A DNA stretch of 15,059 nucleotides, taken from a bacterium. GTDB taxonomy: Bacteria > Patescibacteriota > Patescibacteriia > Magasanikbacterales > GWA2-37-8. Below are positions 1 to 5,719 of this stretch, piece after piece (the first letter of the stretch is position 1; each line of letters begins with the position of its first letter). Both the position numbers and the translations under genes were made by a program. The DNA lies in assembly GCA_021790135.1 (NCBI GenBank), contig JAJYIJ010000003.1, forward strand, positions 8,328 through 23,386. The letters are read 5' to 3'. A model generated the notes under the pieces. It worked only from the letters and a program-made list of their open reading frames with translations. It was not told the origin of the DNA and searched no databases.

Positions 1-23
1 GAAGCTCGAGAAGGCGTAGTGCA

Positions 24-111
24 CCGTCTTTGATTCATTCATTTAATCGACATCGCCGCCTATGGCTATAGGCAAAGCTCAGTCGTCAACGAATGAACGA
101 ATCGCCGACGG
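24..111. repeat. Large imperfect inverted repeat / nested stem-loop
   Basis: Nested complementary arms are visible. CCGTC (24-28) pairs with GACGG (107-111). GATTCATTCATT (32-43) pairs with AATGAACGAATC (92-103) with a single mismatch. CGAC (48-51) pairs with GTCG (82-85), and GCCTAT (58-63) pairs with ATAGGC (68-73) around a GGCT loop. Transcribed, this would fold into a long hairpin holding the ATG at 62. It could be a REP/MITE-like repeat, a structured RNA or a regulatory leader; one copy alone cannot tell. Positions 1-61 show no other gene or promoter that I can support. Confidence 0.55.
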
Positions 112-307
112 ATTGGCCGGCATCCGCAAGCAAGTGGAGGCGCTTTCCGTCGCTCATCCGGTGTACGCAGTGGTCAATTTCGGTGACAAGGATTTTTCCG
201 TGGCTGTCTCGCACACCAAAGATGTCATGTTTCGCGTTGATGCTCGTAAAGATGAGCTGGTGAAAAAAATTGTTGATTGGTTTTCCAAGGGCAAACCGGT
301 TACCTGA
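62..307 (+). CDS. Small unrecognised protein (81 aa)
   Basis: I do not recognise this 81-residue ORF. Its codons favour G or C at the third position, like the neighbouring real genes, and the product looks foldable: a charged helical start (residues about 10-30), strand-like stretches around VYAVVNF and FSVAVSH, and a charged helix DELVKKIVDWF near the end. There is no Shine-Dalgarno sequence, and the chosen ATG lies inside a hairpin (58-73), so the true start could be a later codon. Its last 31 bases overlap, in another frame, the sequence coding for the glycosyltransferase tail. The original end of the protein may therefore have been lost and the present stop may be accidental. No function can be proposed. 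Confidence 0.4.
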   Translation: MAIGKAQSSTNERIADGLAGIRKQVEALSVAHPVYAVVNFGDKDFSVAVSHTKDVMFRVDARKDELVKKIVDWFSKGKPVT

Positions 308-477
308 CAAAGGTCGGCGACACGGAAAAAGTGGCGGAACTTCTGTTTAAACTTTTCACCGATGAAAAACAATACAAAATGCTCAGTCAGAACGCTGCCA
401 ACCACGCTCGCCACGATTTATTTACCGCCGATAATGCAGTTGCCTGGCTGGAACTGGCGAATGAATTGGTGAAATAA
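277..477 (+). pseudogene. C-terminal remnant of a GT4-type glycosyltransferase
   Basis: The frame encodes LVFQGQTGYLTKVGD followed by EKVAELLFKLFTDEKQ and an ASN/HAR-like helical tail. This is the classic end of group-1/GT-B glycosyltransferases: the nucleotide-sugar-binding G-x-TG-Y-L block, then the 'D-x-x-x-x-A' helix and the C-terminal helix. Only about 66 residues of a family usually 350-400 long are present. The frame is closed by TGA at 274-276 and by further stops upstream (249, 184, 94), and no other upstream frame shows the donor-site E-x7-E region. The fragment begins almost exactly where homology should continue leftwards, so this looks like a deletion, recombination scar or assembly junction rather than an intact short gene. 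A TTG at 277 could in principle start translation. It ends 4 bases before rlmH. Confidence 0.7.
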
Positions 478-481
478 TTCT

Positions 482-961
482 ATGCTCCATTTGGATATTG
501 TTGCCCTCGGCAAACTGAAGGAGGCCTATTGGCGAGAAGCCGAAGCGGAGTATTTGAAACGCCTGTCACCGTTTGCCAAAGTGACGATTCACGAATTAAA
601 AGAGGAACCATTCGGCGAAAAAGATAGCCTGGAACTGATTAAGAAAAAAGAAGCAGAAAAAATTTTGCTTGAACTCGCCAAAATAAAAAATTCGTTTATC
701 ATTATTTTGGATGAACGCGGAAAAGAGTTTTCTTCGGTCGAACTGACCGAGCAAATTAACAAAAGGGCAATGGAACAACTGAATAATCTGACTTTTATTA
801 TCGGCGGGCCGCTTGGTTTACACCAAACAATTTTAGCAAAGGCGGATCTTAAACTTTCTCTCTCGCGTCTGACGTTTACTCACCAAATGGCACGGGTATT
901 TTTGCTCGAACAAATGTATCGAGCGATGATGATTACTGCCGGACGCACATATCATCATTAA
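482..961 (+). CDS. rlmH: 23S rRNA (pseudouridine-1915 N3)-methyltransferase RlmH
   Basis: This SPOUT-class methyltransferase uses SAM to methylate N3 of pseudouridine 1915 in helix 69 of 23S rRNA on assembled 70S ribosomes. At 159 residues it has the usual family length of about 155-160. Visible motifs are LDERGKEFSS (residues 76-85), the knotted SAM-binding block FIIGGPLGL (105-113), and the C-terminal signature LSLSRLTFTHQMAR (125-138) through EQMYRA to the terminal YHH. The C-terminal Tyr-His pair is characteristic of the family. The ATG at 482 follows the glycosyltransferase remnant by 4 bases without a Shine-Dalgarno sequence and is preceded by TTCT, as in several other genes here. The gene converges with the next one, with only two bases between the stops and no visible terminator. 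Confidence 0.95.
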   Translation: MLHLDIVALGKLKEAYWREAEAEYLKRLSPFAKVTIHELKEEPFGEKDSLELIKKKEAEKILLELAKIKNSFIIILDERGKEFSSVELTEQINKRAMEQLNNLTFIIGGPLGLHQTILAKADLKLSLSRLTFTHQMARVFLLEQMYRAMMITAGRTYHH

Positions 962-963
962 AC

Positions 964-1968
964 CTATTTTACTTTATCTGCCATATCAGAGATGAAACAA
1001 TTGGCAATCGTTCCAGCCTCCGAAAGTGAATTAGCAAAACTTACTTGCCAGGTTTTTCCCTTGCTGTCCATCAGCGTTACTTTAAGAATATCTCCGCCTA
1101 AAAACGAAGACGCTTCCAATTTAATCTGAGCCATAAAATCCCCGTCAAGCCCGTTCTTCTGCGCGGCTGTGGCCAGCATCTCTTTAAAGGCAATATTATC
1201 TTCCAACAGTTTTCCTATATTTCGTAATAATTTCCCTTGATTACTATCGCCTCCATCCTGAATACTAGTTTCTAATCTTTTCAAATTCGTTTTTGTGGCG
1301 CGAGGAAACGATTCTGAAAAAATTTTGCCATCGACCTCAAACAGCTTGTCCGTCGCATCATCAGATGTCTCGCCAACTTTCTTGAGCATGAGCACCTGGT
1401 CTTTCCCCACAACGACGGCATTTGCGATTGTGATATCGCCACCAAAAGCAGTTTCGGAAGTGTAGAATTGGAATGCCTCGGCTTTTTTTATTCCTTTTTT
1501 CCCAAGCAATACTTTAAGTTGCATATCATATTCCTGTAAAATTTTCTTACTCAATGCGTCCGCAGAAGCCAGAGATCCAAGAAAACGTTCCATCGAGGCG
1601 TTGTCGCCACCGAGCGGTGGATGAGCCGTCTCTGCCCCTCTGGCTGATTTTGGCAGAAATGAAAGAACTGCCGAGAGAGCGGCCAGAGCCAAAGTTTTCC
1701 CGACTCTTCCCCTGATTTTTTTATCTTTACCGATCTTGTTTGCCACTTGTCCTAAGATTACTGTTTCTTCTCCTTGAGCTACAAGTTTTGGATCAATTTC
1801 TTCAATCACTTCGCTAGCTGCCTGAGCGAGTTCTTCGTGGGTTGGCGGCTCTTCAAGTGATTCATAATCATTTCCACTTTCTTCCTCTTCAGATATTCTG
1901 GGAGAGTCTGTTACCGTCTCTTGCGGCGGCTGTTTTTCTAATGATCGTGCCATATTGATTAATTTCAT
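964..1968 (-). CDS. Unrecognised protein with acidic N-terminus and internal membrane/signal-like segment (334 aa)
   Basis: I do not recognise this protein. Residues 1-75 are hydrophilic and very acidic, with runs of Glu and several Pro, probably disordered. A basic stretch (KDKKIRGRVGK, about 81-91) then leads into a hydrophobic segment (LALAALSAVLSFL, about 93-105) and a small-residue stretch PKSARGA. That resembles a signal peptide or membrane anchor, but lies about 80 residues inside the protein. The remaining 220 residues are mixed alpha/beta, with aromatic and glycine-rich strand-like stretches. A possible topology is a cytoplasmic acidic tail, one membrane span and an extracytoplasmic domain; this is inference. 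The start at 1968 could instead be the Met at codon 6 (1953). A TTGACA-18-TATGAT promoter lies just upstream. The gene is single, between convergent rlmH and divergent trpS. Confidence 0.75.
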   Translation of the reverse strand: MKLINMARSLEKQPPQETVTDSPRISEEEESGNDYESLEEPPTHEELAQAASEVIEEIDPKLVAQGEETVILGQVANKIGKDKKIRGRVGKTLALAALSAVLSFLPKSARGAETAHPPLGGDNASMERFLGSLASADALSKKILQEYDMQLKVLLGKKGIKKAEAFQFYTSETAFGGDITIANAVVVGKDQVLMLKKVGETSDDATDKLFEVDGKIFSESFPRATKTNLKRLETSIQDGGDSNQGKLLRNIGKLLEDNIAFKEMLATAAQKNGLDGDFMAQIKLEASSFLGGDILKVTLMDSKGKTWQVSFANSLSEAGTIANCFISDMADKVK

Positions 1969-1992
1969 TTTTTATTAAAATTATTATGCTAT

Positions 1993-2022
1993 ATCATAGT
2001 CTAACGCACAGAAAGTTGTCAA
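1993..2022 (-). promoter_or_regulatory. Sigma70-type promoter for the minus-strand gene
   Basis: Read on the minus strand, TTGACA (2022-2017) is separated by 18 bases from TATGAT (1998-1993), about 25 bases upstream of the start codon at 1968. The -35 box overlaps the -35 box of the trpS promoter by five bases, so RNA polymerase could probably occupy only one of the two promoters at a time. Confidence 0.7.
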
Positions 2023-2043
2023 AAATGCCAATTCTGCTACACT
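2016..2043 (+). promoter_or_regulatory. Sigma70-type promoter for trpS with extended -10
   Basis: TTGTCA (2016-2021), a 16-base spacer and TACACT (2038-2043), with TG at 2035-2036 forming an extended -10 element. Transcription would begin about 20 bases before the trpS ATG at 2073. Confidence 0.65.
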
Positions 2044-2072
2044 AGAATCACTTCAGCAATTAACCTTAAACT

Positions 2073-3050
2073 ATGGAAACGATCGTCTCGGGCATTCAGC
2101 CAACCGGTAATTTGCACATCGGCAACTATCTCGGCGCGGTAAAAAATTTTATTGCTTTGCAAAATTCGGGCAAGTACGAAATGTATATTTTTATTGCCGA
2201 TTTGCATTCGCTCACGGAAAATCTCGCTCCGGACAAACTACGTACGCAAATTACGACTGCGGCGGCGGAATTTTTGGCTGCCGGCATTGATCCGGACAAA
2301 GTCATTTTTTTCCGGCAATCGGATGTGCAAGAGCACGCGGAGCTGGCGTGGATTTTTAATTGCGTGATGCCGATCGCCGAGCTTTATCGAATGACGCAAT
2401 TTAAGGACAAGTCAGAGAGGCAGGAGAGCAATGTGAACGCCGGTCTGCTCACCTATCCGGTGCTCCAAGCCGCGGACATTTTAATGTACCAAGGGGCGCT
2501 GGTGCCAGTCGGGCAGGATCAAATTCAGCACGTGGAATTAACGCGCGTCGTGGCACGCAAATTTAACCAGCGCTATGGCGATTTTTTCCCCGAGACCAAA
2601 CACCTTTTGACGACCGTGCCGAAAGTGATGAGTCTTTTGGAGCCAGCAAAAAAAATGAGCAAAAGTTTGGGTAAAGATCATGTCATTGACATGGCCGACG
2701 AACCGGCGATGATTGAAAAGAAGCTCAAAAAAGCCGTAACCGCCACCGAAGGCGGAGGTCTGGCACCCGGCGCGCAGAATTTGCTTTCCCTACTGAAAGA
2801 GTTTGGCAGCCAAGAAGAATATCAAAAATTTTCTGCAGCGGAAAAAGATGGCAGCATTCGTTACGGCGATTTGAAGGGAACGCTGGCCAAAACGATTGCT
2901 GACCATTTTGCGAATTTTCGTGCCAAACGAAATGAACTTTTGCAGCAGCCGGAAAAAATAGAAAAAATTCTGGCCAGCGGCGCAGAAAAAGCCCGAGCAG
3001 TCGCCGAAAAAACAATGAGTGAAGTCAGAAAATTAGTGGGATTGAATTAA
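2073..3050 (+). CDS. trpS: Tryptophanyl-tRNA synthetase
   Basis: This class Ic aminoacyl-tRNA synthetase charges tRNA-Trp with tryptophan using ATP in the cytoplasm. At 325 residues it matches the usual bacterial dimeric enzyme (about 320-340). The N-terminus SGIQPTGNLHIGNYLG (residues 6-21) contains the HIGH-type motif as HIGN. The ATP/Trp site blocks ADILMY (134-139) and PVGQDQIQHVEL follow, and the KMSKS loop is intact (194-198, KKMSKSLG). The C-terminal helical anticodon-binding part is complete, with the usual ending of charged helices. The ATG at 2073 gives the standard family start and lacks a Shine-Dalgarno sequence. Upstream is a divergent promoter pair. The following 68-residue ORF starts 18 bases after the stop and is probably co-transcribed. 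Confidence 0.97.
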   Translation: METIVSGIQPTGNLHIGNYLGAVKNFIALQNSGKYEMYIFIADLHSLTENLAPDKLRTQITTAAAEFLAAGIDPDKVIFFRQSDVQEHAELAWIFNCVMPIAELYRMTQFKDKSERQESNVNAGLLTYPVLQAADILMYQGALVPVGQDQIQHVELTRVVARKFNQRYGDFFPETKHLLTTVPKVMSLLEPAKKMSKSLGKDHVIDMADEPAMIEKKLKKAVTATEGGGLAPGAQNLLSLLKEFGSQEEYQKFSAAEKDGSIRYGDLKGTLAKTIADHFANFRAKRNELLQQPEKIEKILASGAEKARAVAEKTMSEVRKLVGLN

Positions 3051-3067
3051 TTTTAAACGACAATTAT

Positions 3068-3274
3068 ATGGGCACAGAAAAACCAACAAGAGGGCCGTTG
3101 CCTGAAACGCCGGAGCTACAAGAACCTTTCCGGCAAGCCTATGAAAAGTGGCAAAAAGCAAGTAAGAAAGCGGAAAAGCCAGTTCCACCTCACGAAGATA
3201 CAAATACAACTGCTGCGGATGATGACCGTGATGAAAGACTACACGACGCCGGTGCTTATCACCGAGAAAAATAA
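3068..3274 (+). CDS. Small hydrophilic unrecognised protein (68 aa)
   Basis: I do not recognise this 68-residue ORF. The product is rich in Pro, Lys, Glu and Asp. A likely short helix (about residues 17-36, FRQAYEKWQKASKK) is followed by a disordered acidic tail with DDDRDER. It has no membrane segment or Cys motif. The ATG at 3068 lies 18 bases after trpS, and its TAA is only 10 bases before the -35 box of the rplA promoter, so the reading frame fits the available space. A 5-bp stem (3250-3254/3260-3264) near its end lacks a T-run. A spurious ORF cannot be excluded at this length. Confidence 0.5.
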   Translation: MGTEKPTRGPLPETPELQEPFRQAYEKWQKASKKAEKPVPPHEDTNTTAADDDRDERLHDAGAYHREK

Positions 3275-3283
3275 ACCTCTATC

Positions 3284-3312
3284 TTGACAAAAAGCAAAAA
3301 AATGTCTATACT
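3284..3312 (+). promoter_or_regulatory. Consensus sigma70 promoter for rplA
   Basis: TTGACA (3284-3289), exactly 17 bases, then TATACT (3307-3312). The predicted start of transcription is near 3319, giving rplA its own leader of about 70 bases. Confidence 0.85.
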
Positions 3313-3327
3313 CCTTCTACTTTAATA

Positions 3328-3379
3328 TATGTGGGACTCGGGTCTTCCGGCACCTGCCGCTCGAGGTTTGCACCACGTA
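3328..3379 (+). promoter_or_regulatory. Structured 5' leader of rplA, candidate autoregulatory element
   Basis: Between the promoter and the ATG at 3391 the RNA can form a closing stem TATGTGG/CCACGTA (3328-3334/3373-3379, one G-U pair), an inner stem CTCG/CGAG (3337-3340/3362-3365), and an apical hairpin CGGC-ACCT-GCCG (3348-3359), with asymmetric internal loops GGTCTTC and GTTTGCA. L1 is known in several bacteria to repress its own mRNA by binding a leader that mimics its 23S rRNA site. I cannot match this leader to a known L1 or L10 leader from memory. Confidence 0.5.
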
Positions 3380-3390
3380 ACTCAAAATGT

Positions 3391-4071
3391 ATGGGGAAAA
3401 GAATGAACAAAGTCGTTGCCTTGGTTGACAAAAACAAGGTCTACAACTGGGACGAGGCCGTTAAACTGGCCAAAGAAACCAGCGGCGTCAAATTCGATGC
3501 CAGTGTCGAAGTCCACGCCAATCTTGGCATTGATCCGAAAAAAGGCGAACAACAAATCCGTGCCACGGTGACCTTGCCACACGGCACCGGCAAAAGCAAA
3601 AAGGTGGCGGCCTTTGTTGCTCCGGAGAAAGAAAAGGAAGCCAAAGAAGCAGGAGCTGACTTCGTGTACGGCGAAGAAGAAATCAAGAAAATCAAAGACA
3701 CCGGCAAAATTGATTTTGAAGTGGCCGTCACCACCCCCGACATGATGCCAAAGTTGGCAGCGGTCGCTAAGGTGCTCGGTCCAAAAGGTTTGATGCCGAA
3801 CCCAAAAACCGAAACCGTCGGCCCGAATATCAAAAAGCTGATCGAGGAATTGAAAAAAGGCAAGATGACCTTTAAAAACGACGACACTGGCAACGTGCAT
3901 GTGTCGGTCGGAAAAGTCAGTTTTACCGAAGCACAATTGAAAGAAAATCTGGCCGCTTTTCTGGAGGCTTTGAAAAAAATCAAACCTTCGACAAGTAAAG
4001 GTGCCTACATCAAAAATTTAGTTCTGACAACCTCGATGGGGCCGGCCATCAGAATCTCGGAAAACGCCTAA
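3391..4071 (+). CDS. rplA: 50S ribosomal protein L1 (uL1)
   Basis: uL1 binds helices 76-78 of 23S rRNA and forms the mobile L1 stalk that helps release E-site tRNA. The 226-residue product (E. coli 234) opens MGKRMNKV with the KLVDKN-type helix (ALVDKNKVYNWDEAV) and carries the family core: the FDASVEVHANLGIDPKK strand region, GTGKSKKVAAF, the LGPKGLMPNPKTETV signature and a C-terminal strand ending TTSMGPAIRI. I chose ATG 3391 because the MGKR start resembles other L1 proteins; ATG 3403 is an alternative, with GGGGAAAAGA before it, and a longer GTG start at 3331 would run through the leader hairpin. Unlike the common rplK-rplA operon, no L11 gene lies upstream; the gene has its own promoter, leader and terminator. 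Confidence 0.97.
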   Translation: MGKRMNKVVALVDKNKVYNWDEAVKLAKETSGVKFDASVEVHANLGIDPKKGEQQIRATVTLPHGTGKSKKVAAFVAPEKEKEAKEAGADFVYGEEEIKKIKDTGKIDFEVAVTTPDMMPKLAAVAKVLGPKGLMPNPKTETVGPNIKKLIEELKKGKMTFKNDDTGNVHVSVGKVSFTEAQLKENLAAFLEALKKIKPSTSKGAYIKNLVLTTSMGPAIRISENA

Positions 4072-4088
4072 AACAACTGAATTTCTTT

Positions 4089-4130
4089 AAAACGCTCCGT
4101 TCTCACGGGGCGTTTTCATTTGCTTTTTTA
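4089..4130 (+). terminator. Rho-independent-type terminator after rplA
   Basis: AAAACGCTCCG (4089-4099) pairs with CGGGGCGTTTT (4106-4116), giving 11 pairs with one G-T, around a 6-base loop. TTTT lies at the stem base and a second T-run at 4124-4129. It begins about 18 bases after the rplA stop. Confidence 0.8.
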
Positions 4131-4157
4131 CTGCCACGCTTGCCTCGCTTTGATAGT

Positions 4158-4186
4158 TTGACACTGCATTTTTTTTTACCTATACT
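4158..4186 (+). promoter_or_regulatory. Consensus sigma70 promoter for the dTTP operon
   Basis: TTGACA (4158-4163), 17 bases containing a T9 run, then TATACT (4181-4186), 29 bases before the ATG at 4216. This is the only consensus promoter I see ahead of the seven-gene operon. Confidence 0.85.
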
Positions 4187-4215
4187 ACCAGCACTTTCTA
4201 CTTCTTCTCTACACT

Positions 4216-4707
4216 ATGCCCCTTGAACAACACGTCCGTCCCACCTGGGACGAATATTTCATGAAAATAGCTGAAACCGTGGCGGAGCGGGCCACGTGCG
4301 ATCGGGGCCGTTCGGGCTCAGTAATCGCGCGAGACAAACAAATTTTGGTAACGGGCTATGTCGGAGCGCCAAAGGGACTGTCGCATTGCGACGACGTTGG
4401 TCACCAGATGAAATCCACCACCCACGAGGATGGTCACGTCACGCAGCATTGTGTGCGCACCACCCATGCTGAACAAAACGCAATCGTACAGGCAGCCAAA
4501 CTTGGCATTGCCATCGACGGCGGTACACTCTACTGCAAAATGACGCCGTGCGCCGTCTGTGCCAAGATGATCATCAACGCCGGCATCATTCGCGTGGTTT
4601 GTGAAAAACGCTACCATGCCGGCAGCGAAAGCGAAGAAATGTTCCGCCACGTCGGCTTGGCACTTGATTATTTTGATGACGAGGTAGAAACCTATGACAA
4701 ACAATAA
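4216..4707 (+). CDS. dCMP deaminase (ComEB-type)
   Basis: This zinc enzyme deaminates dCMP to dUMP, the substrate of thymidylate synthase. The catalytic zinc-site motifs are clear: HAE at residues 84-86 (TTHAEQNAI; Glu is the proton shuttle) and PCAVC at 111-115. The region GYVGAPKGLSHCDDVGH (47-63) and HCVRTTHAE match the dCMP-deaminase branch, as in ComEB and the phage T4 enzyme, rather than free-cytidine deaminases. At 163 residues the length is typical. The ATG at 4216 follows the promoter by 29 bases, with no Shine-Dalgarno sequence. It is the first gene of the operon, and its last 14 bases overlap the start of the next gene, suggesting translational coupling. Known dCMP deaminases are often feedback-controlled by dCTP and dTTP; this cannot be read from the sequence. 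Confidence 0.93.
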   Translation: MPLEQHVRPTWDEYFMKIAETVAERATCDRGRSGSVIARDKQILVTGYVGAPKGLSHCDDVGHQMKSTTHEDGHVTQHCVRTTHAEQNAIVQAAKLGIAIDGGTLYCKMTPCAVCAKMIINAGIIRVVCEKRYHAGSESEEMFRHVGLALDYFDDEVETYDKQ

Positions 4708-5257
4708 AATTATTTTCGGTCTGGCCGGCCTCTTGGCCAGCGGCAAGGGAACCGCCGCCCACTACTTGGAGGAACGTTACGCTGCCGGCACCTACCGCTA
4801 TTCAACGATTTTACGCGATCTGGCTGATCGTTTGTACCTCGAACAAAGTCGCGACAATCTCATCCGCATGTCGGAAACCATCCGCCATACTTTTGGAGAA
4901 GACGCCCTGGCCCGAGCAATCGCAAAGGACGCAGAAAAAGACGCACGCCCCCTGATCGTCGTCGAAGGAATTCGGCGGCTCCCCGACATGGTGCATCTGC
5001 AAAAACTGCCAAATTTTGTTTTGGTCGAAATTTTTGCCGAACCGAAAATCCGTTATGAACGATTGGTAAAACGCGGCGAAAATACTGATGATGTCAGCAA
5101 AACCTATGAACAATTTTTAGCCGACCATGAACGATCGACGGAACGCTCGATTCCGGAAGTCGTGGCTATGGCTACTGAACACATTGATAATAACGGCTCA
5201 TTCAAGGATCTCTATCGGAACTTAGACGCTTTGCTCAAAAAATATCAACCGGCATGA
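4694..5257 (+). CDS. P-loop nucleotide kinase (AAA_18 / dephospho-CoA-kinase-like), candidate dNMP kinase
   Basis: The 187-residue protein has a P-loop kinase fold. The Walker A motif is GLLASGKGT (residues 12-20), followed by an NMP-type helical region with TYRYSTILRDLADRL and a conserved Arg-rich stretch (SETIRHTFGEDALARAI). The strand LIVVEGIRR (about 87-95) supplies a Walker B-like acidic residue, and KIRYERLVKRGENTDD looks like a lid with two arginines. The pattern recalls the UPF0200/dephospho-CoA-kinase-like group of uncharacterised nucleotide kinases. The gene overlaps the dCMP deaminase gene and ends 4 bases before dut, so a role with deoxynucleotides, such as phosphorylating dCMP or dUMP, is plausible inference. 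Tmk is present separately, so it is unlikely to be the main dTMP kinase. Dephospho-CoA kinase itself remains possible. Confidence 0.75.
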   Translation: MTNNKIIFGLAGLLASGKGTAAHYLEERYAAGTYRYSTILRDLADRLYLEQSRDNLIRMSETIRHTFGEDALARAIAKDAEKDARPLIVVEGIRRLPDMVHLQKLPNFVLVEIFAEPKIRYERLVKRGENTDDVSKTYEQFLADHERSTERSIPEVVAMATEHIDNNGSFKDLYRNLDALLKKYQPA

Positions 5258-5261
5258 AGAT

Positions 5262-5684
5262 ATGAAAGTCGAAATTAAACGCATTGACAAAACGTTGCCC
5301 CTGCCTGAGTACCATACGGCGGGAGCGGTAGCTTTTGACATTCTGGCACGCGAAACGATCGTCATTCCGCCGCGTGGCATTGGCCGGATTCCGAGCAATT
5401 TAATTATCAAGGTGCCACCAGGCTACCTCCTCATGGTAAAAGATCGCTCCAGCACCATTAAGAAAAAAGGGCTGATTGCGACCATCGGCCTTATTGATCA
5501 AGATTATTGTGGCGAGGACGATGAGATCTTGCTACAATATTTTAACCCAGGCGACGCGTCGGTCACGATTGAACGCGGCGAACGCATTTCGCAAGGCAGT
5601 TTCGTTGCCATTGCGGTGGCGGAGTGGGCAGAAACAGAAAAAATGGAAGAAAACAGCCGTGGGGGCTTTGGCAGCACCGGCTAA
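5262..5684 (+). CDS. dut: dUTP diphosphatase (trimeric dUTPase)
   Basis: It hydrolyses dUTP to dUMP and pyrophosphate, keeping uracil out of DNA and supplying dUMP to ThyA. All five motifs of the trimeric family are visible in 140 residues: I AGAVAFDILA (20-29), II DRSST (61-65), III IGLIDQDYCGE (75-85, with the catalytic Asp and the uracil-stacking Tyr), IV GERISQG (106-112), and V RGGFGSTG (133-140), the mobile P-loop-like C-terminal arm at the very end. Motif V argues for dUTPase rather than dCTP deaminase of the same fold. Small departures are VKDRSS where GRSS is usual and QGS where AQL-type residues are usual in motif IV. The ATG follows the kinase stop by 4 bases; the next gene begins 35 bases after the stop. 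Confidence 0.93.
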   Translation: MKVEIKRIDKTLPLPEYHTAGAVAFDILARETIVIPPRGIGRIPSNLIIKVPPGYLLMVKDRSSTIKKKGLIATIGLIDQDYCGEDDEILLQYFNPGDASVTIERGERISQGSFVAIAVAEWAETEKMEENSRGGFGSTG

Positions 5685-5719
5685 CTCCATAATCAAGCCA
5701 GGCTACTTAAAATTTTTCT

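Noticed and set aside
274..276. TGA as a recoded sense codon joining the glycosyltransferase tail to upstream sequence
   Set aside because: TGA clearly ends complete genes here (for example gatB, carA, folA), and the upstream frame also contains TAA stops.
3250..3264. CGGTG-CTTAT-CACCG hairpin as terminator of the trpS unit
   Set aside because: The stem has only five pairs, lies inside the small ORF, and is followed by A-rich sequence rather than a T-run.
3331..3390. GTG start extending L1 by 20 residues
   Set aside because: The extra sequence lies in the leader hairpin just after the promoter and adds residues not seen at the start of L1 proteins; MGKR at 3391 matches the family.
3382..3983. 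Two long minus-strand open frames (180 and 184 codons) opposite rplA
   Set aside because: They mirror the biased codon pattern of rplA, resemble no protein I know, and rplA itself is certain, with full family motifs, promoter and terminator.
5262..5684. dCTP deaminase instead of dUTPase
   Set aside because: The C-terminal RGGFGSTG arm and the IDQDYCGE motif are those of trimeric dUTPase.
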